Assembly: GCF_000208745.1 (NCBI RefSeq)
Contig: NC_030853.1
Location: 18,214,356 to 18,278,355 of the forward strand
Reading direction: 5' to 3'
Source of the DNA: Theobroma cacao
Taxonomy: Eukaryota > Streptophyta > Magnoliopsida > Malvales > Malvaceae
DNA: 64,000 nt
Part shown: one piece after another, positions 24,298 through 37,019 of the stretch
How positions within the stretch are numbered: the first letter of the stretch is position 1
Layout of the letters: every line of letters begins with the position of its first letter
Position numbers and translations under genes: made by a program
The notes under the pieces: generated by a model
What the model was told of the DNA's origin: nothing
The model's database searches: none
What the model saw: only the letters and a program-made list of their open reading frames with translations

Positions 24298-24370
24298 CAC
24301 CGTTGCAGGGGGTTCAAACCTGGGTCACCCACATAATAAGTGGGAATACTTACCACTATATTACAACAAG
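24298..24370 (-). tRNA. tRNA-Asp-like pseudogene or SINE head
   Basis: On the minus strand the sequence keeps the eukaryotic tRNA-Asp frame: a TATAGTGGTAAGTATTCCC box A/D-arm, GTGGGTGACCC and a GGTTTGAACC box B. The anticodon stem is paired (CCCAC/GTGGG) around loop TTATTAT, so the anticodon would be ATT, not GTC. The T-stem is damaged and an extra base precedes the acceptor strand. It is probably non-functional. A T-run further along the same strand would fit a tRNA-derived SINE. Confidence 0.55.
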
Positions 24371-24833
24371 TTGATAGAGGGTGCAATATCTTCTATATAA
24401 TTTTACTGATGCGGCAAGTTCATCTACAACAGCACTGCACTAGAGCCAGGAAAGGTAGCATTTTCCTTTATTTCTTTTTCCGCTTTACAAATGAAATAAA
24501 ATCTCAAAACTATTGTAATTACCTTAAAATTAGTATCATGCAGCAAATCAATACTTTAGCCAGATCATGTCTACACAAGTCGCTAAGGATCCAAATTTCC
24601 ACAGAAACAAACAGATTACATTAATATCAAATAAATAACACCTTATATCAGATTTCTAAGACCACAAAACTGCAATAAATTGCTTCACAATTCAAATAGG
24701 TTTCAAAGAGACACTTTGCAAAATTGATTATGGTCGCACAGGCTCCACTTCCAACCTCTCTCAAAAGCCATGACAAATTGTAGGCACTGAGGCAGTAGAT
24801 AAGTTTTATGGCAGCTTGGCTTGACTACCTAAT

Positions 24834-27800
24834 CTATGATTCGGATGCATTAGCATCCTCAGTCTTTTCAGTCTTTTGACGTTTGGCTTCGTGCTCACTT
24901 TCTTGATGGTTGAGACATCCATTTACTGCCTCTTCACCCAAAAGTGATATGTGCTTGCTGGTGATTTGGCGACCTGCCCTAAGCTTTGGCCCCCAGTGCC
25001 TCTCAGGATTTGGAAGGAAACGAGCAACCTTCTTAGCTTGTGCCTTGCTCAGGGATGCAACAGCTCGAGCAAAATTTGCCTGCCCAAGAAAAGTGGGGGC
25101 AGGGGTGTTAAAAGGAGCTTTTCCCACCTTCAATCTCAACTTGTTTATGTGCATGTTTATGTTGGAGAATGCATCTATTCACATGTAGAACATGACACAA
25201 GGACAGAGAGTATCGGGGATGCTAGGGAATCAGTATGCATCTAAAGAAAGCAGCATGTAAAACATACTTGAAGAACTGGTTCTTTGGCAAGTATTACACT
25301 TCCTGGCTGATCAGCCGGTTGAGCTTTCACCGGATGATTTTTAACCTATAGAGAAAACAGAAACTTATGAAACCATTTCAGCACACTTGTCTTGACCAAA
25401 TTAGTGTATGCGGGTGTTGAGGAGTTTGAAAGTCCAATAATTTAATTAAGTTTAATTGTTTCACCCATATTCATTGTGTGTGTAAACACAGAGGAAATTG
25501 AGGAACAACAGAAAGCAACCCTTACCCAGCAACGCATTATGTCCCAAATGACATCCATGGGAGCATCTGATTTTAGTCCCAATGGATTCACATGAGTCCC
25601 AGAAATACGATATCCTGCATTGATCACAGCAGAGCGGAAAATAACCGCAGATGGGGAAGTGCATTTTAGTGTAGCACAGAGGTTGTGCAGACTCAAAAAG
25701 AGAGGAACATCAGGCAATTCCTGCAAAGAAATTCCAAATTGGGTAAAGAACATTAAAAATTTAAAAAAAGAGCAGAACTCTGTTCTTTTAATAGGATTAG
25801 TCATATATATTGCATGAAATTTCAACATCTGCCAGTTACAAACAATTTAGATACCCATCTTATCTCTAATGGCACGTTGCTCTGAAAGACCCTTACACTA
25901 TCACATATTGAAATATTTGTGTCAAAATGCAATCATATTGAGCCTTTATTTTATACTTTAGTATCAGCATGGAAAATGGGATGGCTTAAATGGTTATTGA
26001 ACTAAAACCTGAACAACTATGTTTTAAGGGTGGAGAAAAGAACACCCAAATGAAAGTATTTAAAGAAAAACAATGCATACCTCTGAAATTGTAGTCAATA
26101 CAGCAGAGATGCGATCATAGGCAGGATAACGGTCCTTCATTGATTTTACATCTGCTACTATGGAAGTTACCCACTCTTGATCATGGATGGGAGCAGACCA
26201 TATAGGTCCACCCATATTAAATTTCTTTCCACAATCACTACACCCTTGAGGGACAACAGGCGCAAAGCCTGGGAGATACCTCACACTGGTATTCTGAAAT
26301 TCAAAAGGTGCACGTAGATCAAAATATTGTGCAATTTAAAATTAAGCTACATCAAGAATGTCTCTGATGTAAAAAGCACACAGATGTCAATGATAAACAA
26401 TACATAATAAACCGTTGGATCCATCATTAAAACACAATTATACCATTATACTCCATGCCATATAATAACTGCAATACATTCCTTTTAATTATGTCTAACA
26501 TTGAAATCATACTCTCCACAAATGAAAGTAATAAATGGGCTTCTATAAATTAAGATGGATAACACACCAAATATCTTTCTTCAGAATAAGTTTCCTTCAC
26601 CATTCCACCATTATCATGCAAAAAGTTGTGTCATTTGTCAAGGCAACATCCACAAGAAAATATTGGAAACAAGCATCCAGAGGCCAACTAAGGATAAATA
26701 AGCATAAGAAAGAATTTATAAAGAAAATCTGATACAACTACATCAGAAGACCACCAGTAAACATAATATCATATACATAGTTAAAAACATTGAAAAAATA
26801 GCAAGAAACACAGGCACATGCAAAATTATGAGCAGTCTACCGTCATGTATCAGAATAAAAGTTTTAAAATTATCCAAACTCCTGTACTGGTGGCATGAAA
26901 ATTTCGCCAATAGCAACACTGAGCAATTGAATGCTCAGACATTGAATGTTCTTTTAAGGAGTTCAGATGTGCACCTAAATTATGACTCAACTATGTAGAA
27001 GCACAAATGGTGTAAGTTATGTGCATGTTAATAACAAATAAGAAGCACCAATGTCATGATAAATCGGAAAGCACACCTTAGAAACAGTCCTCCCAATAGG
27101 CTGTAGATGAAAAGAATCACAACCAGTGCACTGATAGACATATGAGAGCTTCAGGGGAGTATTCTTCATCGCACTTGCTGATCTGCATTGAATTAATTGC
27201 TCTCCGCCGTCATTATGTGAGAGTGACATTTACTTTAATAAACTAAATTAAAACAAATAGGCCACCTACGAGTATATGCGAACAAAAACACGGACATAAA
27301 AGTCCATCTGAACAGATAGCACTGGGACAATATAACGTTTGTAGCGGTTCGCATGACTCTGTATTCAGGAAGGAATAAATACCAATTATGGCACATAAGA
27401 AGTTTGTCATTGGAATTCAATTCTAAAAGAAAGCTTTCTGCAGAAAAGTACATTGTGTAACAAAATGCAGTTCTAAGACAATGTGGTTACAAGATATGGT
27501 TCCAGTTATCTTTCTAAAATCCTTTACCAATTAGAAGTTTTGCTAGTGAAAGAATAAAGGAGCCCTAGATGCCACAATCCTTTCACACCAACGCAACATT
27601 TTTAAGCTGTATAGTGTGTTCCCAATGCTAAAAGAACATGCTTTCTGAAGGACAAGAAACTACCTCAATGCAGGCTAGGAGGATCCTCAAAGCCATTTCG
27701 TGGCAATATTTCCCTCTCAATGGGTATGATCCGTATCTGCTTCCACAAGCAGTTATAAGATACTGCCAAATATTCAAAACCATAATTCAAATGAGGGTAA

Positions 27801-29739
27801 AGGTAGTACAATCTTACTTGGAATAGCAAACCTCCCCATTACCCCCACACAAAACTGCCATATCAGTTGCAGTGCACATCAGCATGCCCCCATCAACAAC
27901 AGATTGAACTGCAGAGTCCAGGAACACAGAAGGTGAACCATAAGGATCAAGATCAACCTGAAACACAGATTAGGCATAAAGAGTATTAGCACAGCTCCCC
28001 CTTGAATATTACCCCAGAAACAATAAAACTTACCCATTAATTATGAAACCAATTACAAATTTCCCTTTGATTAAGAAACTTTTCTTTTACAATGTATACA
28101 GTGGTTTTGACATAAAATGAATGCATAATAAGAACTATACCACAGAAGATGGAGATCTGCTACAACGTTCGATTTACAGCTTTAACGAGCATATGCATAT
28201 CCGATCAATTTCTTTTGCACCAGTTGAGCAAACATGCATAACAAGATTTACATGTAAAGTTGATAATTTGAAGTATAAAATAGCAGATGCATACCACGTC
28301 AAATTCTTTTGGGTGGGTAAGCATGTATACACGAGCATCAGCAAGATGTGACTCCACTTTTGAACAGGCTACAGAACCATTGAACTTTATGTTTCTTTGG
28401 CAAGCTTCAACCGCCCCTGCAAGTAGACACATAGGATTGGTATATATAAGCAGCAAGTCAACCATATAGGTAAAATCTGCGTTTACCTACGGCCATATAT
28501 AGCACGAAATATAGGAACCAGAAAGGCAGAAACTACAGGTCCTCCCTTGTCCAAAATGATCCTTCAAACAAAATACATATAAAATACCTTTATCATTGTC
28601 TAAGGCAACAACTTGACCGACCCCTTCTACTTCCCGAGCATATCTCAGAGCCCTTAGCCCAGATGCTGATAGTGCCTAAAAATCACCAGAAAAAGAACTC
28701 AGAAAATGACTTGACTAGCACTGGGGGGAAAGCATATAATTTATATCTTAAAAATAGAGGATTGTGGAAGAACCTCTAGAACTCTTGGTGGTTTGAGCTC
28801 CCCTCGAACTTTTCCCTCTGTCTTAATTGGTTCTTCTGATGTACTACATGTTTCTTCTTGAGATTTCTCTTCAGGCCCTTCACATTCTCCGTTTGATTTT
28901 TCAATCTTCATATCCAACTCATTAGGTTTTTCTTCTACATCGCCTACAGAACCATTATTCTCAGACACCTTTGGTGCTGGTTTGGTTCTTTTAGACAAAA
29001 ACGCCTCATGTTCCTGCTTCCGTTTTGATATAAATGTCCTCAGGACAGCAATGGACATGTCTCTGTTGTTAACCTGATTATCATAGTAAACTATTAGGAT
29101 CCTCAGTGAATAAGAACTATGAAAACAACTAACACTACAATAATACTGCAGAGGAAACAACGTCCTACTCCAGAGTCCAAATCATCTACATATAGAGTAT
29201 AATAGGTAATTCAGTGATAGCAATACATAGAAAATTTCCAATTAGTTTTCTTTCCAACTTTTCTCAGCAGCCAATCAATGCTTAACTTCGAAGACCCCCC
29301 AGCAGAGTCTTTCCAACAACAAATCATAAACAAAAAATGCAACTTTTTAATTAAACCAAAAGCTTCCAATTAACTAAAATTAAAAACCCCAAAAAAAATT
29401 CTCACCACAAAAACAAGAAATTCAATCAAATTTTCACTGCCCAACAGTTCAACCAATTAAGCAGAAGTTCAGACATTTCATACAAAACCCATAATTAGTT
29501 TCTCTTAAAACACCCAACTCATCAGAAGAAGAGAACTTGACAATAAACCAAAAGCTACCCCTCAACTTAAACTAAAAAACCCATAAAAATCTAACAATGA
29601 ATTCAATCAAAACATTTAAAAAAAAGAAAAGCAAATTAGGAACCTGAGTCTTGTTGTAAAAGACTTCATTTTTAGCATGCATAAGAATCTCGGCTTCTCC
29701 TTCCTTGATGATCGTGTAATCATTGAGATCCATCGACAT
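24834..29739 (-). CDS. TRM1: tRNA (guanine-26-N2)-dimethyltransferase
   Basis: Twelve exons, in transcript order: 29739-29644, 29073-28774, 28675-28588, 28416-28295, 27957-27818, 27736-27664, 27358-27270, 27182-27077, 26293-26081, 25720-25526, 25345-25268 and 25079-24834. All introns are GT-AG and phases close perfectly, giving 581 aa. The enzyme uses S-adenosylmethionine to dimethylate G26 of tRNAs. Seen: N-terminal [20 protein letters not shown] with NRDMS, SAM motif [13 protein letters not shown] at about 133, VVALDNDKG at about 160, catalytic-region DLDPYGSP at 204-211, a zinc ribbon CTGC (321-324) and CSDC (356-359), and a basic nuclear-signal-like tail AKRQKTEK. A charged Glu-rich insert lies at about 70-120. 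The start at 29739 (MSMDL) is preferred; ATG at 29733 is also possible. Intact. Confidence 0.95.
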
Positions 29740-30355
29740 TGTTTCCCTTTTTTCATGCAATAAGAAATTCTGGGTTTCGTTTATTTTCCCCCTTCTCCTC
29801 TAGTTTTTCCCTTTCTTTTTGTAGTTTCTTTTCTTCCTTGGGTTTTAAGTGAAAATTTGAGGTAGCAGAAATGGAGAAAGATTTTTTTTTTTTGCTTTAT
29901 TTTGTTGGTGTTAGCAACTTGTTTTGATGCTTAAGAGTTTGTAAAAGCTGCAATTTCATAAAAATAAGGAGCCCTGTTCATAAATGTGTGCTTGGAATAC
30001 GGAGAGTGGAAACCCTATATTTTTATTTACATTTTTCTTTTTTTAAAAAAAGAAATTAATTTGGTGGTTTTTGAGGCTTTTCTTAAACCCTAGCTGCTTA
30101 GTGTATGATACAATTACTAAATAGTCCTCTGCTAACGTGAGCCATGTATCTTTTCCCAAAAAGACTATTTGGGGGTTTCCTCCTGCACGTTGTCACATTT
30201 TTCGGAAACCCCTCATCTTTTTCTTCCTCTTTCTCTCTTTTTTATTATTTTTTTGGTTCTACTCAGTCTTCTCCGATCTCCAGCAACGCGGCTCCACCGC
30301 AGTGTACCATCGTTTTGGGTTCTGCATACTCAAAAAGAAAAAGGAAGAAAAACAT
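29740..30355. promoter_or_regulatory. Shared divergent promoter, TRM1 / PIG-P
   Basis: Start codons of the two head-to-head genes are 616 bp apart. The gap is rich in pyrimidine tracts and has no clear TATA box near either gene, as is common for divergent housekeeping genes. An open frame upstream of the PIG-P ATG has no homology and is taken as 5' UTR. Confidence 0.5.
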
Positions 30356-32811
30356 ATGGAAGAGCCGCATTCAGTGAACAGTCCGAGGAGAATCCTTAGT
30401 TTTTCAAAGAGAAGAAAAGCAGCGGCATCTGTCTCATTTCTTGACCCTGATGAAAGAACAAGCTCTGGTTTTGGAGTATCAGGGGAACACGGTCCTAAAC
30501 CTTCTGAGGTTTATGGGTTTGTTGGTTCCATCACAACTGTTGTTGCTACAGGTCCTAATCTCCTCATCATGTCCCCTTTCTTACGTTTCATTTATTTCCA
30601 TGTTGCTGCATTTGTTAGGTTCTATGATTATTATACATTCTGGTTGGGGCTTTACTTGTTTTTTCTTTTGGGAAATGTAAAGTAAATACTGGATTGCTTA
30701 AGTTACTTGCTTCGAGAACTAAATGAATTATAGCTTTGCTTTAATATAGAATAGTTATGTTAGAACCGATGTCATTTTTTAATCATTTGTTCAGTATGAA
30801 TTATGATTTTTCCTCTTATTATTGCTTTTTCTTTTAATTTTTTTAAAAAGCGATAGTAAATTGTAAAACTAAGTAACAAAGTAACAATGAAATAGAGCCT
30901 TAGTTGGTGATATGTGGAAGATGAGTTAGGGTAGAAGGAAATCTACCTTGCTTACAAGCAGGCTTCTACATGAATTGTTTATAGGAAACATTAAAATATG
31001 AATAGTAATTTATGAGTTTGGTTTAATCCTGTCATGGTTCTTCAGTGATGTTTTTCTTTGTGATATTTTGAGTATGCTCGGACATTGTCGTATGCCCTGA
31101 AAAATCACAGAAATTGTTGAAATTTTGTGCATGTAAATGCACTTTGCTTTGGTGTTGTGGTGTTCCTATGTTCTTTGTCCATTGCCTGTAACCTGGTAAG
31201 CAAAATTGATCTTTGTGTAATTTAGTGCACAATCTTATTTAAAACTTGATATTTAGTGAAGCAAGGGAATAGGGATTTATTAGAAGATCTAAAAATATTC
31301 ACAAATTTTTGTAAATTTTTTTGAGCAGCTATTTTCTTGGTATGGGCATATATTCCAGAACCTTGGTTACATTCTGTCGGGATCTTCTATTATCCTAGCA
31401 GGTCAGCAACATTTCCTGTGCTAACTAAATGTTGTTTTTTTTTAAAAAAAAATTTCTTCGTTGTCACATTTCTCTTTTTAAGTGAAAATAGATGAAATGA
31501 TATGAGAAAAAGTGGTCTTCTTGATGCAGGATCTTAGTTCTGCAGTACCTTTTCTACACATTTGGTGGCTTAGTGTTTAAGGGATTATTGCAGATCTAAA
31601 ATTCTACTGAGAATGTATTGACGTGTAGATCTTAGGATTTATGATAATGAAAACAAAAGGGTAGTAGATAGAAGGAAGCTATCTCAGTTTTTTTTTTTTT
31701 TTTTTTGGAAAACAAGGGGGAAAAGATTAAGGCAGGTGTGGAAAGCAGGGAGTCATACCCTTGCTGCAAGTTAAAAGAAGCTGAAGTAAACTCTGAATTA
31801 TTCTCTCTGCTACTCTCTATTAAATTGAAAGATAATACAGGTCTATGTAGGCTGCTAAGAATTCTGCACCAATCCTGCTATTCTCTAAACCCTGTTGTGA
31901 ATAGGGCAAGTCCTTAGGGCAACTCTGGACCTCTTGAACTCCCGTGGCTTGCTAATGCATGGACAGTGCCTTTGAGCCAAAAGCTCATTAGCACTGATTG
32001 GTTCCATCTAGTATGTTTATATCTACAAAGAGTCAAAATGAGTTTAGTTTGAATTAATAACCTCTGCTGGAAGCTCTGAGCATGAAGGGAAGTTCTTGAA
32101 TGACTTGGGCAATTGAAATATATTAGTATTTTTACCAGTTTTGTTATAACTTAAGTTGAAAGTACCTAATTTGGAAAGATTCTTCCTTTGTTGGTCTGTT
32201 CACTAATCTTCTAACTATCTAATCTCTATTGACATAAAAAGGTAGTGAATTTTTTCTGCCAAGATTTCTATCAGTGTAACTTGAAAATTAAGCTGTGAGT
32301 GATAGATAGCCATATATGTTTACCTTTCAGATATTGGGCTTTGGCAGTTCCAACTTATGCTATGGTGATAATAGTATTAGCTATCGTATTGTATATTGGC
32401 CTCAACTTCATGTCAACCCCACCATCAACTTCGTTAACTACAATCTTTGGTAAGTTATAACTTGCTTTTCTATTGAGGTGTTCATGGATTTTCATTAGGA
32501 TGAGAAGTAGTTATAAACATTGCGCAGTTAAAGCTAACACAATTTACATTTGTCAAAATGTTTTGTTGATTAATCCTTAGTTGTGAAGATAAAGATTTTG
32601 ACTTGTTTTAGATTCTGCTTTGCTTGCATTGCCATTGTGTGAGTGAAATTTTTACAATACTGGAGTGTTCTTCCTATTTGTAGATGAATTTAGCAGTGAA
32701 GCTTCAAGCTTTTTGTCTCATAATATGGAGGATGATGACCAGCCAATTGAGCCCATATCTGATCTTGGCATCAACAAAATTAATGTTTTCATGTTTGATA
32801 ATGCTAAATGA
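30356..32811 (+). CDS. PIGP: PIG-P subunit of GPI N-acetylglucosaminyltransferase
   Basis: Exons 30356-30551, 31329-31401, 32331-32449 and 32684-32811 give 171 aa, typical of plant PIG-P. The protein is a small ER-membrane subunit of the complex that transfers GlcNAc from UDP-GlcNAc to phosphatidylinositol, the first step of GPI-anchor synthesis. Seen: a basic N-terminus (RRILSFSKRRKAA), GPKPSEVYGFVGSI leading into the first membrane helix (VVATAIFLVWAYIPEPWL), the YYPSRYWALAVPTY loop, a second helix (VIIVLAIVLYIGLNFM), the STPPSTSLTTIFDEFS block and an acidic tail DDQPIEPISDLGI. Splice phases join cleanly. Intact. Confidence 0.93.
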
Positions 32812-33929
32812 CTGTCCTCCTTAGTTGTGTCTGTCCTGCCTTACTATTATTGGGCTCAGAAAAGCATGCACATATGGTTTCTCTGGGAACACGATAAGTT
32901 GGCCAGTTTTAGAGATTGGAATGCATACATTTTGATTGTTTGAGAAGAAGTCAGTTTGTGTCCTTTTGTGAATGGGATTATGCACAGATTGTATAGGCAT
33001 AGGTATCTATACTCAAAGGATTGTGAACACTAGCATTGTATTGCAATTATTATGTAAGTTTAGGCTTTAGAAATCACATACATTGAATTCTTGTGTAAAT
33101 TTTTGCATAGTTGGGAAATATATACTACATCTTACATAAAAGCTTTGTGCATGGTTTTCTTACAATAGGATTTTCTTTTTCCAGACATTAAGAAAATGCT
33201 TTGTTGATTTTATACCTATTATCAAGGAAGGAGGCTGTCTTTCTGATCCAATTAGGAAATTGTATATGCAAATTTTTTTTGGGTAGAGAAATGCCATTTT
33301 ACAATCTGCTAGTTATTGCTAACTAAGGATTCTCCTTATATTGTTCACTGAATGTGGCTTTTCCATAAGTTTTTTATATTTTATATTTTAGTCCTCTTCT
33401 TTTGATTATGTAGAACTCAAAATGACGTAGTTTTTATATGGTAAACTATGGTGGAACTGCGATGGTTTAGATCGGAGAAGAATAGAACAAAAAAAACGAA
33501 AGGATCAAAGAGGAGTTGGGGGGTTATGGAATATGTAACATAAACAGGTCTTTCAGGAGAAGCGGCATCGTTAGAAAGTAGTATATTGGTTACTTTTTGA
33601 GCCCTTATGAGACTGAGTTAATTTTGAGATTTAATTAAATTATATATTACATATTAATTGTTATTAGTAGAAAACTTTTTGTGGTGGCCAATGAAGATAG
33701 AGGTTAATATCTTGTACAAAGTAATCCCATGGACACACCATTAGAGCCCATTGGAAAGGTTACAATTATTTAGCAACATCTGCTATTTGGCAACATCCAA
33801 CATCCAACATATTTGGCATCTTTGATTAAACTATTTAGCAAATAAAAGTTGGTAAATCACAAAATTCATGCAGACAAGAAACTTGTCCGTTCTTTTGGAC
33901 CAACACCGCATTCTATATAATATACCCTT
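32812..33929. other. Intergenic region between convergent PIG-P and GRAS genes
   Basis: PIG-P 3' UTR followed by AT-rich DNA. No gene or clear element seen. Confidence 0.5.
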
Positions 33930-35186
33930 TTAACAAGTCCATGCAGATACTGCATACAATGGTCTATCATGCCAACAAATCATCAAACCTGCCTTTCCCT
34001 GAACAATCTTGTAACCATCTTTGCCGCATGCTTCCACCATCTGGTTAGCATCTTCCATGGAGTCATACCAAATTCGCACTGGCTTGAACCCTGCTTGCCC
34101 AAACCTAGCCATCCATCTTCCGTGCCTCTCATGCCTCTCTTCTCGCTCAACACCCTCACACGCCACAATGTTTTCGATTTCTTTCCCAAACATTCCCTCC
34201 AGAGCATGCCTTTCCCCACTTGACGTCGGCCCAAATGCTGCATCAATTGCGTCGAACACGGCACTGTAGTAATGCAATCCCTCCACGAATCGATCAACTA
34301 ACCGGTTCAAGTTGTGATCCGCTTCTTGCTCCACTACAAGTAAGAGATTGGGCGACAATGACCGCATCATCGTTAAGAAGTGACACATTTGCTTGGAATT
34401 TTTGATGCCGTTTATATTCCTGTTATCGCCGAAATGTGCATCGACTCTATCATCCTCTGCTAATAAGGCATGGAGGTTTAAGATGGATATGAAAGCTAGT
34501 GCTTCACCTGATCTTACCTTAAGCATATCCGACGTCAGCTCTTTTAGACTTACATTTAGGGGGTTAAATTGGAAGGCCATGTCTAGTGCTTCTGCCTCTT
34601 TTACAAGCCTTGCTCCTAACTTGTCTACAACAGCCTTGTTAGCGTTCATACAACTCACCTTCAAATGGGGAGGCCCATCCGGTATGCACGACAAGCTCCT
34701 TAGGAGTGGAACCCACAAGTTGACGTCGCCGGAGCCCACATCCACGAGATGGATCACTCTCTCCCCCATCGTTGCCTTGATCAATGTACGGGTTATGATA
34801 GCATACGACAACCCGAGGTAGGGAAAGGCTCGCCCCCAGAAGGGCTTAGCATCATCAAACTCTTGTTTTGGCAATTGAGTGTAGTTCAAGGCCTTATGTA
34901 GGCCAGGCCAACGCTTGACAAGGCGGATAGCGAGGGCAGAGGCAAACCGTACGGAAAGGCGTTGTATGGAGTCACCAGACACGGAGGCAAGCAGCGATAT
35001 TTGCCGGAGACACTCGTCGGCACGGTGTAGGTTACCGGAGGATGCATGCTTGGCACATGTTAGTAGGAGTTGGATAAGGCGGATGCCTCTTTCTTCAGGC
35101 TTTAAGGCCTCAAGTGGAGTTGGGCAAGGTGGCAATGTAAGGGACAAGCTCACCTCGGGCCCCGGAGATGGCAAAGAAGTAGTCAT
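33930..35186 (-). CDS. GRAS-family transcription regulator, SCL3-like
   Basis: A single-exon frame of 418 aa. GRAS proteins act in the nucleus as transcription co-regulators; SCL3 works in gibberellin signalling and root endodermis. Domains in order: a short Pro/Ser-rich start (1-30); first leucine-rich region with LIQLLLTCAKHASSGNLHRA (38-56); a VHIID-type block VIHLVDV (144-150); second leucine-rich region and PFYRE part (about 185-310, with GEALAFISILNLHALL and LLLVVEQEADHN); and a SAW end (ARFGQAGFKPV to MICWHDRPLYAVSAW at 402-416). GPPHLKVS and EGVEREERHERH are SCL3-like. It is shorter than typical SCL3 in the middle and more diverged, so a side branch is likely. No DELLA motif. Intact. 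Confidence 0.88.
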   Translation of the reverse strand: MTTSLPSPGPEVSLSLTLPPCPTPLEALKPEERGIRLIQLLLTCAKHASSGNLHRADECLRQISLLASVSGDSIQRLSVRFASALAIRLVKRWPGLHKALNYTQLPKQEFDDAKPFWGRAFPYLGLSYAIITRTLIKATMGERVIHLVDVGSGDVNLWVPLLRSLSCIPDGPPHLKVSCMNANKAVVDKLGARLVKEAEALDMAFQFNPLNVSLKELTSDMLKVRSGEALAFISILNLHALLAEDDRVDAHFGDNRNINGIKNSKQMCHFLTMMRSLSPNLLLVVEQEADHNLNRLVDRFVEGLHYYSAVFDAIDAAFGPTSSGERHALEGMFGKEIENIVACEGVEREERHERHGRWMARFGQAGFKPVRIWYDSMEDANQMVEACGKDGYKIVQGKAGLMICWHDRPLYAVSAWTC

Positions 35187-36820
35187 CTAGGCGTTGGACT
35201 AAATTTTCTGAGTTTTGCCGAAGTTATAGAAGATGCTATGAGACTTGCAGGGGAATCATCTGTGAGAAGGAGCAGGTGAGCATGGAAGAGGAAGCTAGCT
35301 CTTGGAACTATCTTAATTGTTCCATATCAAAGAATAAAAGTAAAGGAAATGCTTGTCTAAAAAAGGGAGGGTTTTCCATAATTGACTTTCATGAAATGTG
35401 TGTAGTTAGATTCAAACGGGTTGACTCACGCCCTTCATTGAAATTAGAATTGTGAAAGCTTCATCACTATAACCATTTCCTTGCATGTTATGCCAACATC
35501 ATATTGCCCATTAATTACAAAATCAGAATTAATTAAAGCTGCTTCTCTTTATTTTTAAATCTAACCACCAAGGTGGCGAGCAAGGGGAATTGTTTTTAGC
35601 TTTTGGCTTTAAGTTTCTCCCTTGATTTGTCAAATTTAAATTAACCTAATGCAAATGGGTTACTCCAAAAGTGCAATGAACAATTAAGCTAACTTTCACC
35701 CACCATGCATTGATTAAGTTTTCATCAGAAAATGACCAATTACCACCATGGCTTTGGCACTTGAAAACAAAGAATCAAAGACAAATTCATTCTTACTTGG
35801 TCAATTCTAGCTAATTAAGAGAGCAGAATTGTGAACTTTGAATTAAAAAATATTCTCTTGTATAAACTTTTTGAGCCATTTTAGGTTCCCAAGTCACGCT
35901 CCCTAATTTATAACAATGTGTCTTTTGTCCATCAGCTGGCTTCCCACCAGAACGTGAAGGAGACAGCCTTGCCAATGGGAGTCCATTCACCGTAAACATT
36001 TGGTGTGCTCTCCACCTCAACGTTAGAAATTCTAATAAATTAAAGGTGCGTTTAGTATGCAATATTATAGACCACCGAACAGTTTCATAAGCACAAATTT
36101 ACTGCACAATCTTATAAGAAAAGTAGGTGCATCTGGCAATCATAGTATATATGCAACTCTTGGCTAGCATTTCTTTATTGGATGGCCTGTCCAAGCCTTT
36201 TTTGTGGACTTTAACTTCTTCCTAAAAAGAATATCATCCATCCTTTCCTTCCCCAGAGAAAGTTTGGAGGGGTAATAACATTAATTCAAGCCAAACTGAG
36301 TGATATCCCGATCAAAAACTGATCATGCCATGTATTTGATTTGATCAAAAACTTTGCATCTGTATTCTCTCAAATCATAAGAATGCAAGCAAAGACTAAT
36401 GAAAAAGACGTACAAATAAAGAAGAAAGAGAAAAGGCGTGCGTGTCCTAATTAGTTATGTACATACCGTCTACCTTCACCATTTCTTGTTGTCTCTTTGC
36501 ATGAACCGAGGAAAGATCACACTCAGAGGAAGTAAGGCCAGGCATTAGAGGCCAAAGATATATCGCCACCACAGTCCAAAGGTGGGGCGCCGATGTGTCC
36601 CACCATGGATCTTCCTAGTAAAATGTATGATCCAATTCAGCCCTTAAGCATGAAAATTAATGCATTGTATACGTAATAAGACCAATGGAGAGTGGTGAGA
36701 AAAAAAATAGTCAACCTTTCTCTATAGCAATGCAGCTAAAGGCTAAACGACAACGAAGTCAAGGTGGATTGAATCTAAATACGTAACAGAATCTTCGAGG
36801 ATTAACTTTTCAATAAGTAC
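35187..36820. other. Intergenic region upstream of the GRAS gene
   Basis: Contains the GRAS promoter and AT-rich DNA. A minus-strand open stretch at 35811-36062 has no recognisable domain and is not called a gene. Confidence 0.45.
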
Positions 36821-37019
36821 ATATGTCCTCTGGTGTGCTCTATAATGCATGTAATAAATAATACAAGACGGTGAGGTGGACATATACTAGAAGATTTGGA
36901 TAGTATCTTATCTACATGTAACTTATATAGTTTAAAATACAATACACAACTTTGCTCTGGCTTAAACTTATCTATAAGAAGCTAACTTAACTTTCTAATG
37001 TTCATCTAACTTATCTATA

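Noticed and set aside
24298..24370. Functional tRNA gene
   Set aside because: The T-stem is mispaired, an extra base precedes the acceptor strand, and the anticodon does not fit the Asp body.
26535..26732. Open frame opposite TRM1 introns
   Set aside because: Lies in an intron, AT-rich, no homology.
30137..30355. N-terminal extension of PIG-P
   Set aside because: Low-complexity Phe/Leu/Ser reading without homology; the ATG at 30356 starts the conserved protein.
34393..34821. Long plus-strand frames opposite the GRAS gene
   Set aside because: Shadows of the GRAS coding sequence on the other strand.
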